Shown in pieces: positions 33,912-43,022 of a DNA stretch of 64,000 nt (positions are counted from its first letter, which is position 1; each line of letters starts with the position of its first letter). The DNA is from Haloarcula sp. CBA1129 (lineage in GTDB: Archaea; Halobacteriota; Halobacteria; Halobacteriales; Haloarculaceae). Location: NCBI RefSeq assembly GCF_008729015.1, contig NZ_RKSM01000001.1, positions 620,001-684,000 of the forward strand, written 5' to 3'. The position numbers and the translations under genes were made by a program. The notes under the pieces are model-generated. The model saw only the letters and a list, made by a program, of their open reading frames with translations, had not been told where the DNA came from and made no database searches.

Positions 33912-34706
33912 CTATGCGCGTTTTTCCACAGCCCCGCGTATCTCGGCGGCGGCGAAGTCGTGGTCCGGGCGAATGTTGACGAAATCGAGGAACTCCTCCG
34001 CGGCCAGCAGATCGGACGTGTCATAGTGCCGCGTGGCGGCTGAGACGGCGGCCGGCGCACCGATAAGCGGCTCCAACGCGCCCAGCGCACAGGCCAGATC
34101 GTAGGCGCGGGCGTCCCTGATTGCCGCTTCCCGGACGCTCGTCGCATCGATGAAGTAGAGGTCGTCGTGGGCCACGAGCACGTTCTCACAGCGGAAGTCA
34201 CCGTGGGCGAGGCCGTCATCGTGCATCCGGTGGAGGAAGTCAAACACCGCCGGGCTGTGTCGCTTGACCGTTTCGGGTGAAAGGTTGTCCAGCGGCTCGA
34301 AGTCCGGGATGTATTCCAGTACGAGGATACCCATTCCCTCGTACTCGAAGGCCTCGATGGGTTCAGGGGCGTTGACACCGATCTCCCGCATCCGACGGGT
34401 CGCCGCCAGTTCGTGTTCCGCCATCTCGTAGGGCGTCCCGAAGTGCTCGAAAAAGCCCTCTGTCCCCGAGGAAAACGCGCCGATGTTGCGGCCGGCGGTA
34501 AGCAGGGTATGGACAAGCGAGTTCTGTTCCGTGATGACTTTGACGAACCACTGGTCGTTGACGACCAGCGGCGTCGAGAGCCAGTTGTCCGCCTCCAGAA
34601 ACGCCACGTGGGCCGCGGGCTCGTCGTACCGGTCTATCACCGCCCGTACCACGCCTTCGAGTTGCTCCCAAGGGACCGTTCCACGGAGGAGTCGCCGGAA
34701 CGCCAT
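33912..34706 (-). CDS. RIO/Bud32-like protein kinase
   Basis: 264 residues. Kinase features: WFVKVITE (ATP Lys), HELAATRRM (C-helix Glu region), hinge ILVLEYIPDFEPL, catalytic loop LAHGDFRCENVLV (D and N as in RIO kinases) and metal-binding FIDATSV in place of DFG. The glycine loop is short or degenerate. Haloarchaeal proteins of this type are annotated as RIO1-like regulatory kinases or ATPases. Convergent with the EamA gene. Confidence 0.85.
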   Translation of the reverse strand: MAFRRLLRGTVPWEQLEGVVRAVIDRYDEPAAHVAFLEADNWLSTPLVVNDQWFVKVITEQNSLVHTLLTAGRNIGAFSSGTEGFFEHFGTPYEMAEHELAATRRMREIGVNAPEPIEAFEYEGMGILVLEYIPDFEPLDNLSPETVKRHSPAVFDFLHRMHDDGLAHGDFRCENVLVAHDDLYFIDATSVREAAIRDARAYDLACALGALEPLIGAPAAVSAATRHYDTSDLLAAEEFLDFVNIRPDHDFAAAEIRGAVEKRA

Positions 34707-34864
34707 TCCCTCTAGGGGAGGCCGCCGAGGGGCAAATGGCTTGTGTCTGCCCTCGCATGGTATTTGTGAACACAGGTCATGAAGTCAGTATGGAGTTCGA
34801 CGTGCCGGGCGAACACCGGATGGTACTCAGCCGGGAGCTGGGCCTGTAACAATTCTATTGACTC

Positions 34865-35281
34865 TCACACATCGGGAGAGGCTTCGGGGACAATAGTAAC
34901 CGGCACATCGGCGGCGTCGATGACGGCGACTGCGGCGTCGCCCTCCCGAATGCGGCCGGTCAGCCCCTTCGGCTCGTGGCCCATGACGATGTGACGAACG
35001 TCCACATCGGCCGCGAGTTCGAGCAGTTCGTTGCCCACCCTCGTGCCCGACCGCATCGCGGACCGACCCACGTGTTCGATGGCCACCGTGGCCACGATGG
35101 TGGCATCACGGAACCGGTCGCGCATCTCGTCCCGAAGCTGTTTGGCCGTCCCGTCGGCAGTGTCTCCGTCGACGAGATGGACAACGTACAGTTCCTCGTC
35201 CAGCCCATCGGCGAGCCGAACCGCCGTGTCGATGACCGCCTGAGAGACGGAATCGTTGGCGATAGCCACGAGAATGGTCAT
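34865..35281 (-). CDS. UspA-domain protein, degenerate nucleotide site
   Basis: 138 residues starting MTILVAIANDSVSQAVIDTAVRLADGLDEELYVVHLV. The UspA fold is clear, but the phosphate-binding end reads GHEPKGLTGRIREGDAAVAVI; the Ser/Thr after the last glycine is Asp, so ATP binding is doubtful. It belongs then to the non-ATP-binding class. It lies downstream of rtcB on the same strand, 55 bp apart. Confidence 0.87.
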   Translation of the reverse strand: MTILVAIANDSVSQAVIDTAVRLADGLDEELYVVHLVDGDTADGTAKQLRDEMRDRFRDATIVATVAIEHVGRSAMRSGTRVGNELLELAADVDVRHIVMGHEPKGLTGRIREGDAAVAVIDAADVPVTIVPEASPDV

Positions 35282-35336
35282 ACAGAACACAGGGCCTTCG
35301 CATCCAAATCACTTTCTGCCGATCTAACAGGTTCGC

Positions 35337-36800
35337 TCACTCCGTCGCTTTCAGATTGTGGACGGCATCGATGGACTCGACGACTGCTGCAGTGGGCTGG
35401 ATAGCAGAGAGAATCGCGTCAGCGTCCTTGTACGCCATCGGCGCTTCGTCGCGGACGCCTTCGATGACGGACTCGGAGTAAATCCCGTCCATCGCCGCGG
35501 CGAACTCGTCCATGTCGACCTCGCTGTGGGCCTGCCGACGGCTCATCACGCGACCCGCACCGTGTGGCGCGGTCTGGTGGTACTCCTCGTTGCCCTTCCC
35601 GCGTGCGATAATCGACCCGTCAGCCATGTTGAACGGGACCAGCAGCCGCTGGCCGTCGCGGGCCGGGGTCGCCCCCTTGCGGATGGTTAGATCGCGGAAA
35701 TCGATGTAGTTGTGAATCGACTGGAAGCGGTCGACGGGCTCGACTCCGATGGCGTCACAGATTGCGTTGCTCATCAGTTCGCGGTTCCAGCGGGCGTACT
35801 GCTGGGCGAACAGCATATCGACCAGATAGCCGTGGGCCTCCCGGCCCTCAAGCCAGTCGAGGTCCGTGTTGCGGTCCTCGTCGTCGCTGCTGTGGATGGC
35901 GTCTTGGACCTGTCCCAGCGCGTCGAAGGCGTCCTCGATGTCGGAGCCGTCGAGTTCGCGGCGCAGTCGCTCCTTCCGGATGTAGGACTCGCCCATGCCG
36001 CCGGTGACCCACGCGTAGAGGTCCCGTGATTCGACCGTATCGGGGTCGAACTTCAGGTACTCGACGTACTCCTCTGGGATCTGCTCGCGGATTTCGCCGA
36101 TTGTCCGGCGATCCGTCGCTGTCGACTGCCAGTATTCGGCGACGGACTTGCCGAGGTACCGGGAGCCGCTGTGGATGACCAGCCAGTAGTCGCCCGATTC
36201 CCGCGCTCGGCCGAACTCGACGAAGTGGTTCCCGCCGCCCAGCGTCCCCGCGCTCTTGATTATGTACCCCATTCCTTGCCGCTGGTCTGCCAGCACGCGG
36301 TCACACAGGGCCTCGAAGTAGTCCCCGTCGTAGCCGTCGAAGTCGAACTCGACGGGGTCGATGTGCTCGCCGAAGCGGTCGGCGTAGGCCGCGTCGAACT
36401 GCTCGAAGACGCGGTTGGCCCGCTCGAACGGGAACTCCTCGACCAGATGGGGGGCGTCGTCGTAGTCGTGAACCGACCGGCCCATCGGGACTGCCTCGCG
36501 CACGCGGCGCTCGCGTTCGGCGTCTTCGAGCGGGAGTTCCGGTCCGAGGTTCGTCGCAGCCATGCCACAGCCCACGTCGACGCCGACGATGTTCGGGACG
36601 ACGCGCTCGCCCAGCGGCATCGTGAAGCCAATCGGTGCACCGGCTCCCCAGTGCGTGTCCGGCATGATTCGGACCGGTTCGGTGAACGCAGGGTGATCGA
36701 TGAGCGTCTCGATCTGTTCCCGACACCCGGCCTCGACGAGCGATTCGTCGTCGACCATCACCCGCGCCGTGGTGTGTTCGCCCGTCAGTTCGAGTACCAT
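35337..36800 (-). CDS. rtcB: RtcB-family RNA ligase
   Basis: 487 residues. GTP/Mn-dependent ligase joining 2',3'-cyclic phosphate and 5'-OH ends in tRNA splicing or RNA repair. Motifs: MPDTHWGAGAPIGF, VGVDVGCGMAA (metal Cys), GTLGGGNHFVEF, HSGSRYLG, RKGATPA, and TAPHGAGRVMSR with the guanylylated His. The segment VPFNMADGSIIARGKGN differs from the IPGSMG form common in RtcB, pointing to a divergent subfamily. An intron-containing tRNA-Trp gene lies 21 kb away, a natural substrate class. Confidence 0.93.
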   Translation of the reverse strand: MVLELTGEHTTARVMVDDESLVEAGCREQIETLIDHPAFTEPVRIMPDTHWGAGAPIGFTMPLGERVVPNIVGVDVGCGMAATNLGPELPLEDAERERRVREAVPMGRSVHDYDDAPHLVEEFPFERANRVFEQFDAAYADRFGEHIDPVEFDFDGYDGDYFEALCDRVLADQRQGMGYIIKSAGTLGGGNHFVEFGRARESGDYWLVIHSGSRYLGKSVAEYWQSTATDRRTIGEIREQIPEEYVEYLKFDPDTVESRDLYAWVTGGMGESYIRKERLRRELDGSDIEDAFDALGQVQDAIHSSDDEDRNTDLDWLEGREAHGYLVDMLFAQQYARWNRELMSNAICDAIGVEPVDRFQSIHNYIDFRDLTIRKGATPARDGQRLLVPFNMADGSIIARGKGNEEYHQTAPHGAGRVMSRRQAHSEVDMDEFAAAMDGIYSESVIEGVRDEAPMAYKDADAILSAIQPTAAVVESIDAVHNLKATE

Positions 36801-36977
36801 TGGTGTCGTATCGTAGTTGCATGGAGGGTTTGAACCTCACGGTGGCCTGTGAGTGGCTGCCTCCCCTCCGGACCAAATAAAAACCCTCAGCCGAACGAAT
36901 GGTGATACGCTAAATCGCTGATATTTCTCTTCTCAGGCGCTGAGATGGGTTTTCACTCGGTAGGAACACTCGCTCCT

Positions 36978-37018
36978 TTATATATCATTGTAGTGCGAAA
37001 CTCCATCTGTGAGGTGAC
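36978..37018 (+). promoter_or_regulatory. TATA box and Shine-Dalgarno of the DoxX operon
   Basis: TTTATATATC (36978-36987) and GAGGTGAC (37011-37018), 4-5 nt before the ATG at 37023. The same GAGGTGACC precedes the second gene of the operon, so unlike many neighbours these genes use leadered initiation. Confidence 0.7.
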
Positions 37019-37022
37019 ACAG

Positions 37023-37547
37023 ATGTCCTATCAAGCGGCGAACCCCTTGGCAGACGAGTTCGAATTAGAGCTCGGCGGGGCGTGGACCGCGTGCTGGCTG
37101 GCGTTCCTGCGTGTCGTAACCGGCTGGTGGTTCTTCCACGCAGGCGTAACGAAGCTCATCGAGGACGGGCTGGCCTACACCTACGGGCCGGCGTATCTCA
37201 GGCAGATGACTGGCACGGCACTCGGGCCGATCCCCGTGCTGATGGGCGAACACTTGGGCTGGCTCATTCAGGCGATGGTCCCGCTGGGCGAGACACTCAT
37301 CGGGCTCGGACTGATGGTCGGCGCGCTGGTCAGGCTCGCATCCGTGTTCGGGGTCTTCTTCATGGCCCTGTTCTGGATCGGCAACGCGGGCTTCGGCCAC
37401 GGGCTGGTCAACAGCGACTTCATGGGCCTGCTGCTGTTCATGACGATGATCGTGCTGGCCACCGGCCGCTACTACGGCCTCGACGCCATCATCGAGAAGA
37501 CCAAACTGGTCGAACGACACCCGAAACTGCGGTACCTGCTCGGGTAA
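37023..37547 (+). CDS. DoxX-family membrane protein
   Basis: 174 residues with four transmembrane helices. DoxX signatures include RVVTGWWFFHAGVTKLIEDG and the second-half GETLIGLGLMVGALVRLASVFGVFFMALFWIGN. In some archaea DoxX relatives are thiosulfate:quinone oxidoreductase parts; in haloarchaea the role is not settled. ATG 37023 is fixed by a Shine-Dalgarno site 5 nt upstream. The next gene follows after 14 nt with its own ribosome site. Confidence 0.9.
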   Translation: MSYQAANPLADEFELELGGAWTACWLAFLRVVTGWWFFHAGVTKLIEDGLAYTYGPAYLRQMTGTALGPIPVLMGEHLGWLIQAMVPLGETLIGLGLMVGALVRLASVFGVFFMALFWIGNAGFGHGLVNSDFMGLLLFMTMIVLATGRYYGLDAIIEKTKLVERHPKLRYLLG

Positions 37548-37561
37548 CGAGGTGACCACCA

Positions 37562-37858
37562 ATGCAACAACACACCACCGTCATCGACAAAGCGGCGATG
37601 GCACTCAGCGGCGGACTGATGCTGCTGGGCGTCGTCGTCCTCGGCATCGTGGAGATACTGGCTGGGAAGCCCTACAGCGCGGCACCACTGACGAACGACG
37701 CCGGCGAGATCATCGCGACTCCGATGGTCGATCCAACGCTCCGGACCGGGCTAGTCCTCGCCGGTATCCTAGTCCTTGCGCTGTACGGGGGCTACAGGCT
37801 CGTCGCCCCAGTGAAGAACGAGGCGGGCGCGGCACAGCACGAAATAACGGCTGACTGA
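37562..37858 (+). CDS. Small membrane protein partner of DoxX
   Basis: 98 residues with two transmembrane helices (MALSGGLMLLGVVVLGIVEILAG and LVLAGILVLALYGGYRLV) separated by a polar loop of about 28 residues. Preceded by GAGGTGACC and coupled closely to the DoxX gene. It may form a complex with DoxX, as two-subunit DoxAD enzymes do in other archaea; that parallel is inference. Confidence 0.8.
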   Translation: MQQHTTVIDKAAMALSGGLMLLGVVVLGIVEILAGKPYSAAPLTNDAGEIIATPMVDPTLRTGLVLAGILVLALYGGYRLVAPVKNEAGAAQHEITAD

Positions 37859-38049
37859 GCAGTTCTCGTTTTCGCTGTTTTGACTCGGCGTGTCGATTCC
37901 ATTAGCAGAAGTGATAATGGGTGCCGTTCCACCCCACCGGCTCCCCACTAACAACGTATTTACTGTGGTCTTATTAATCAAGTGGGGTAGTTTCTAATTC
38001 TGATAGAGCCCACCACAACGCTCATTTCTGTGGTGGTATTGATATCTAT

Positions 38050-38742
38050 ATGCCATCGCTGGTGGTTCACTACGCCTTTGTTGGGTTACTCGCTGCAACA
38101 CTGCTGGGTGCTGCGTTCGATAAGCGGTCGCTTCTCCTGTCGATACTCGTCGTCACGTTCCCCGATGTCGACGCGTTCATCGGCCTCTACTGGCAGGCCG
38201 GCCACCGGGCCGCGACGACGAACCTCGTCATCCCGGCAGTGCTGGCGCTCCTTATCGCGATGGACCTGTACGTACGCGAGGACTCGTATATCAAGGGCCG
38301 CTGGGGGGCCTACGGTGTTCGAGTCAGTTGGTTCTGTGTCGTGGTGTATGCGGTGGGCCACGTTCTTCTGGACCTGATTACAGGCGGTGCGAACCTCTTC
38401 TGGCCGCTGTACGACCAGTTCTACCAGCTCAGCGGCCACCTCGAACTTTCGAGCCAGCGCGGGATCGTCCAGACGTTCGTCGAACTGCCTGAGCCGACCA
38501 CTCAGGGCGCTGCCGGCGGTGGGAGCGGCGGAAGCGGCGGGTCGACCACACAGTCGATGGGCAACTCCAGCGAGGTACAGATGAGTACGGGTATCGACCC
38601 CAATCCCGGGGAGTCCGAGCCAGAGAACGTCGACCGCGTGTTCCCCATCGCCCGGAGCGGCTGGGAACTGGTCGTTCTCGTCGTTGGGACGCTTGCCACT
38701 GCCGCTCGCCTCGTCATCGGCCACGACCTCCCGGAGGAGTGA
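38050..38742 (+). CDS. YdjM-like membrane-bound metal-dependent hydrolase
   Basis: 230 residues. N-terminal part with PSLVVHYAFVG, VVTFPDVDAFIGLYWQAGHRAATTN and VGHVLLDLITGGANLFWP gives the H...D-x-D...H...H-x3-D pattern of DUF457/YdjM proteins. Four or so helices, a Gly/Ser linker (GGGSGGSGGS) and a final helix follow. The enzyme group is presumed membrane hydrolase; substrate unknown. Confidence 0.87.
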   Translation: MPSLVVHYAFVGLLAATLLGAAFDKRSLLLSILVVTFPDVDAFIGLYWQAGHRAATTNLVIPAVLALLIAMDLYVREDSYIKGRWGAYGVRVSWFCVVVYAVGHVLLDLITGGANLFWPLYDQFYQLSGHLELSSQRGIVQTFVELPEPTTQGAAGGGSGGSGGSTTQSMGNSSEVQMSTGIDPNPGESEPENVDRVFPIARSGWELVVLVVGTLATAARLVIGHDLPEE

Positions 38743-38786
38743 CGGTCGACCGGGCGACACTGCGGGGCGTTCGCTTTCGAGTCCTT

Positions 38787-38794
38787 CATATATA
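38787..38794 (+). promoter_or_regulatory. TATA box of the phosphatidyltransferase gene
   Basis: CATATATA centred about 26 nt before the ATG at 38815; supports a leaderless start there rather than the GTG at 38797. Confidence 0.65.
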
Positions 38795-38814
38795 CCGTGG
38801 CCAACCGGGGAACC

Positions 38815-39501
38815 ATGGGCTTCGAGGTACGCCGACGACTCAGTGTCGCCGACACGGTGACGTTGTGCAACGCCGTCGTCGGGTTCGTCGCCGGAGCCAT
38901 CGCCTTCACCGACCTACACATGGCCGCTCGGCTCATTCTGCTGGCGGTCATCGCCGACGCAATCGACGGCATCGTCGCCCGGAACGGCGACAGTTCAGCG
39001 GTCGGCCCGCTGCTTGACTCCGTGACCGACGTGGTTTCGTTCGGTGCGACACCGAGTCTCTTTCTGTACGTACTGTTGACGGATGCCTACGGCGGTATCG
39101 AATCGGCCCATCCGGCCGTGTTCGTCGGTATAACGTTGCTCGCCTCCGCATACGTCGTCTGTTCCATCGTCCGGACGGCCTTTTACTCGACGTATTTCGA
39201 TTCCCCCGACGAGCGGCCGGGGATGCCGAACACGCTGGGCAGTATCATCATCGCGACGGCCTATCTGAGCGGTATCACGGACCCGCTCGTGCTGAGCGTC
39301 GGCGCGCTCGGCCTCTCGCTGGCGATGATTGCGCCCTTCGACTACCCCAAGCCGGGGCCGAAAACCGCGGTTCCGATGGGTGTCGTGCAGGCGGTCGCCG
39401 TCGTCGCGCCAACGGCGTTGTTCAAGGCTGGGCCGCGGGCGATGCTCGCCATCGCGCTACTGTTCTTTGCGCTCGGACCGTGGGTCTACCCCGGAGAATA
39501 G
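38815..39501 (+). CDS. pssA: CDP-alcohol phosphatidyltransferase (phosphatidylserine synthase-like)
   Basis: 228 residues with the class I CDP-alcohol motif D-G-x2-A-R-x8-G-x3-D-x3-D (DGIVARNGDSSAVGPLLDSVTD) after a first helix. The membrane enzyme transfers a phosphatidyl (here archaetidyl) group from CDP-archaeol to an alcohol, most likely serine given the PssA-like length and the position of the motif. Substrate is inference. About seven helices; leaderless promoter upstream. Confidence 0.9.
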   Translation: MGFEVRRRLSVADTVTLCNAVVGFVAGAIAFTDLHMAARLILLAVIADAIDGIVARNGDSSAVGPLLDSVTDVVSFGATPSLFLYVLLTDAYGGIESAHPAVFVGITLLASAYVVCSIVRTAFYSTYFDSPDERPGMPNTLGSIIIATAYLSGITDPLVLSVGALGLSLAMIAPFDYPKPGPKTAVPMGVVQAVAVVAPTALFKAGPRAMLAIALLFFALGPWVYPGE

Positions 39502-39522
39502 CCCTCTAGCACTCGGAGCCGA

Positions 39523-40299
39523 TCAGATCGCGCCCTCGATGAACGACGCCATGATGTCGTTGAACGTCTCGGCCTGTTCGACCATCGCAAGGTGGGCAGC
39601 GTCAGGGACGAACGAGACCTCCCCGTCTGGAATCTCGCTTGCCAGCGTCTCGTGATACGCACGCGGAGTCAGTTTGTCGTGCTCGCCACAGACAGCTAGC
39701 ACGGGCACGTCAATCTCGCTGAGTCGGTCGCTGACGTCGAAAGTATGGCAGGTCATGAAATCGCGGCGGGTCACCGCTTGCCCGACCACAGCCATCTGCT
39801 CGCGAGAGCGGGCAAGGGCCTCGTGGTCGATGTCGTGGAACAGGCGGTCCCGCTCGTGCAGAAACTCGACGGCGCGGTCCCAGTCGTCGGCGAGCCATTC
39901 CTGTAGCCCGTCGAACACTGGGAGTTCGGGGCCGGTTCCGAGCAAAACCATCGCCTCGGGCGACCAGTCCCGTTCCAGCGCGACCCACTGGGCGACGGCC
40001 CCGCCCAGCGAATTGCCGACCAGAACATCCGCACCCGTCTCCCGCCCCACAGCGACCACATCGTCTGCGTAGGCGTCGAGCGTCGCGGTCCCAGCCCCAG
40101 TCTCGATATCATCTGAGCCCCCGTGACCTGACAGGTCCAGCGCGACGGCTGGCTGGGTCGGCCCGGACGGTTCGTACTGGCGGCCCCAGACGCGGTGCGT
40201 CGCGCCGCTGCCATGGATATACAACGCTGTCGGGCCCGAAGCTGCAGCCTGCGTCTGTCTGTACGCTGTGACTCGCCCACCGTGGCTGACCTGTTTCAT
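39523..40299 (-). CDS. Alpha/beta-hydrolase
   Basis: 258 residues starting MKQVSHGGRVTAY. Oxyanion region LYIHGSGATHRVWGRQ; nucleophile elbow VLVGNSLGGAVAQ (Ser); acid in CGEHDKLTP (Asp); catalytic His in PDAAHLAMVEQ. Substrate unknown. ATG 40299 is used because the upstream extension lacks fold homology. Divergent from the Hsp20-like/CDC48 operon (147 bp). Confidence 0.9.
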   Translation of the reverse strand: MKQVSHGGRVTAYRQTQAAASGPTALYIHGSGATHRVWGRQYEPSGPTQPAVALDLSGHGGSDDIETGAGTATLDAYADDVVAVGRETGADVLVGNSLGGAVAQWVALERDWSPEAMVLLGTGPELPVFDGLQEWLADDWDRAVEFLHERDRLFHDIDHEALARSREQMAVVGQAVTRRDFMTCHTFDVSDRLSEIDVPVLAVCGEHDKLTPRAYHETLASEIPDGEVSFVPDAAHLAMVEQAETFNDIMASFIEGAI

Positions 40300-40413
40300 G
40301 TGACACCGTTCGGAAGCGGTGTGGATAAAAGGTTGGCGCGCCCAATTGCAGTGTGAACCGCATTCAAGCAACTTCCTGTATTTTCCTGCCGTACGGCGTA
40401 TTTCGGCGATAGG

Positions 40414-40421
40414 TTTATATA
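40414..40421 (+). promoter_or_regulatory. TATA box of the Hsp20-like/CDC48 operon
   Basis: TTTATATA about 29 nt before the ATG at 40447, one of the clearest promoters in the window; implies a very short or absent leader. Confidence 0.75.
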
Positions 40422-40446
40422 CTTATCACGCTTACTTTGAGTTAGC

Positions 40447-40692
40447 ATGACTTCAGAACAGCAGTTGTTCGACGAGACGCCCCTCCGCCGATTCGAGTAC
40501 GCCGACAGCGTCGTGCTCGCGGCGGACGTGGGACCTGCCGCCGATGCGAGTGTCGATGTGGTCGACGGGACCGTCATCGTCGTCGCTGACGGTCACCAGT
40601 ACGAACAGGAGGTGCCCGCTGGAGACGCACGAGCGTTTATCAATCACGGGGTTCTCACTATCGAACTGTCAGAGAGCGAGGGAGATTACTGA
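40447..40692 (+). CDS. Small Hsp20-like protein coupled to CDC48
   Basis: 81 residues. The ending [12 protein letters not shown] resembles the alpha-crystallin strand NGVLTV/I-x-L, and the middle ([27 protein letters not shown]) fits a truncated beta sandwich. It lacks the long N-terminal arm of Hsp20. The stop overlaps the CDC48 ATG by one base (TGATG), so the two are translated together. I infer an adaptor or chaperone role for CDC48. Confidence 0.82.
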   Translation: MTSEQQLFDETPLRRFEYADSVVLAADVGPAADASVDVVDGTVIVVADGHQYEQEVPAGDARAFINHGVLTIELSESEGDY

Positions 40693-42965
40693 TGAGACTT
40701 ACTGTCAAACCACTCAAACAGAAAGACGCCGGCCGTGGCCTCGCGGCAATCGACCGAGCCGCGATGGACGAACTCGAACTCGAGAACGGTGACTACATCG
40801 TTCTCGAGGGGCAACAGGACAGCCGCGCAGTCGCCCGGGTCTGGCCCGGCTACCCCGAGGACGAGGGGAAGGGCATCGTCCGTATCGACGGCCAGCTCCG
40901 ACAGGAGGCCAACGTCGGTATCGACGACCACGCCGACATCGAGAAGGCCGACGTGAACCCCGCGACCTCGGTCACCGTTGCGCTGCCCCAGAATCTCCGG
41001 GTTCGGGGCAACGTCGGCCCGATGATTCGTAACAACCTCAGCGGGCAGGCCGTCACGCAAGGCCAGACCGTTCCGGTGAGCTTCGGGCTCGGACCGCTCT
41101 CCTCGATGTCCGGCCAGAAGATCCCGCTGAAGATAGCGGAGACCGAACCCTCCGGAACGGTCGTCGTGACCGACTCCACGGACATTCAGGTCAGCGAGAT
41201 GCCCGCCGAGCAGGTCCACAGCGGTGAGGGCGCGCCCGAAGCGAGCGACACGCCCGACGTGACCTACGAGGACATCGGCGGCCTCGACCGCGAGCTCGAA
41301 CAGGTCCGCGAGATGATCGAGCTGCCGATGCGCCACCCCGAACTGTTCCAGCAGCTCGGGATCGAACCGCCAAAGGGCGTCCTCCTGCACGGCCCGCCCG
41401 GCACCGGGAAGACGCTGATGGCGAAAGCCGTCGCAAACGAGATTGACGCGTACTTCACGACCATCTCCGGGCCGGAGATCATGTCGAAGTACTACGGCGA
41501 GAGCGAGGAGCAACTCCGTGAGGTCTTCGACGAAGCCTCGGAGAACTCTCCAGCCATCGTCTTCATCGACGAGATCGACTCCATCGCGCCCAAACGTGGC
41601 GAGACTCAAGGCGACGTGGAGCGCCGCGTCGTCGCCCAGCTACTCAGCCTGATGGACGGGCTCGAAGAGCGCGGGCAGGTCATCGTCATCGGCGCGACGA
41701 ACCGCGTCGACGCCATCGATCCGGCACTGCGCCGCGGTGGCCGCTTCGACCGCGAAATCGAGATCGGTGTCCCGGACAAGGAGGGCCGCAAGGAAATCCT
41801 GCAGGTCCACACCCGCGGGATGCCTCTCTCCGAAGAGATCAACATCGAGAACTACGCCGAGAACACCCACGGCTTCGTCGGTGCGGACCTCGCGACCCTC
41901 ACGAAAGAGAGCGCGATGAACGCGCTCCGACGCATCCGTCCCGAACTCGACCTCGAATCCGATGAGATCGACGCCGAGGTGCTGGAACGGCTGGAGATCA
42001 GCGACACGGACTTCCGCGAGGCGATGAAGGGCATCGAGCCCTCCGCGCTGCGGGAAGTCTTCGTCGAGGTCCCGGACGTTACTTGGGACTCCGTCGGTGG
42101 GCTCGAAGACACCAAGGAACGGCTCCGGGAGACCATCCAGTGGCCGCTGGAGTACGAGGACGTCTTCGAGTCGATGGACCTCGAAGCCGCGAAGGGCGTA
42201 CTGATGTACGGCCCGCCCGGCACGGGGAAGACGCTGCTGGCGAAGGCCGTCGCCAACGAGGCCCAGTCCAACTTCATCTCCGTGAAGGGACCGGAGCTGC
42301 TGAACAAGTTCGTCGGTGAGTCCGAAAAGGGCGTCCGCGAAGTGTTCAGCAAGGCCCGCGAGAACGCCCCGACCGTGGTGTTCTTCGACGAGATCGACTC
42401 CATCGCCGGCGAACGTGGTGGTGGCACGACCGACTCCGGCGTCGGCGAACGCGTCGTCTCCCAGCTCCTGACGGAGCTTGACGGCATCGAGGACATGGAA
42501 AACGTCGTGGTCGTTGCGACCACGAACCGGCCGGACCTCATCGACGACGCGCTCCTGCGCCCCGGTCGCCTTGACAGGCACGTCCACGTGCCCGTCCCGG
42601 ACGAGGAAGCTCGGCGCGCCATCTTCCAAGTCCACACCCGCGACAAGCCACTGGCCGACGGGGTCGACCTCGACGACTTGGCCAGCCGCACGGACGGCTA
42701 CGTCGGCGCGGACATCGAAGCGGTCGCCCGCGAGGCGTCGATGGCCGCGACCCGGGAGTTCATCAACAGCGTGGACCCCGAAGAGATCGGCGACAGCGTC
42801 AGCAACGTCCGCGTGACGATGGACCACTTCGAGCACGCGCTCAAGGAAGTCGGTCCCAGCGTCACCGAGGAGACCCGCGAGCGGTACGACGAAATCGAAC
42901 AGCGCTTCGACCGGGCCGAACCCGGCGTCACCGACGAGAGCACGGCCAGCCGCACCTTCCAGTAG
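40692..42965 (+). CDS. cdc48a: CDC48/VCP-family AAA+ ATPase
   Basis: 757 residues: N domain (1-185, double-psi barrel [31 protein letters not shown]), D1 with Walker A GPPGTGKT near 233 and Walker B FIDEID near 292, D2 with Walker A near 506 and Walker B FFDEID near 563, and arginine-finger regions in each. It unfolds or segregates proteins using ATP. The C-terminus ends SRTFQ, not a canonical HbYX proteasome-docking tail. A small Hsp20-like gene is coupled upstream. Confidence 0.97.
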   Translation: MRLTVKPLKQKDAGRGLAAIDRAAMDELELENGDYIVLEGQQDSRAVARVWPGYPEDEGKGIVRIDGQLRQEANVGIDDHADIEKADVNPATSVTVALPQNLRVRGNVGPMIRNNLSGQAVTQGQTVPVSFGLGPLSSMSGQKIPLKIAETEPSGTVVVTDSTDIQVSEMPAEQVHSGEGAPEASDTPDVTYEDIGGLDRELEQVREMIELPMRHPELFQQLGIEPPKGVLLHGPPGTGKTLMAKAVANEIDAYFTTISGPEIMSKYYGESEEQLREVFDEASENSPAIVFIDEIDSIAPKRGETQGDVERRVVAQLLSLMDGLEERGQVIVIGATNRVDAIDPALRRGGRFDREIEIGVPDKEGRKEILQVHTRGMPLSEEINIENYAENTHGFVGADLATLTKESAMNALRRIRPELDLESDEIDAEVLERLEISDTDFREAMKGIEPSALREVFVEVPDVTWDSVGGLEDTKERLRETIQWPLEYEDVFESMDLEAAKGVLMYGPPGTGKTLLAKAVANEAQSNFISVKGPELLNKFVGESEKGVREVFSKARENAPTVVFFDEIDSIAGERGGGTTDSGVGERVVSQLLTELDGIEDMENVVVVATTNRPDLIDDALLRPGRLDRHVHVPVPDEEARRAIFQVHTRDKPLADGVDLDDLASRTDGYVGADIEAVAREASMAATREFINSVDPEEIGDSVSNVRVTMDHFEHALKEVGPSVTEETRERYDEIEQRFDRAEPGVTDESTASRTFQ

Positions 42966-43022
42966 CGACGGTCACCACACCGACGCTGATTTTTGCGTAG
43001 TACGGGCGCGTTGCCCGCCGAG

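Noticed and set aside
41640-42836. 398-residue minus-strand frame opposite cdc48a
   Set aside because: Shadow of the AAA+ gene; no domain can be recognised.
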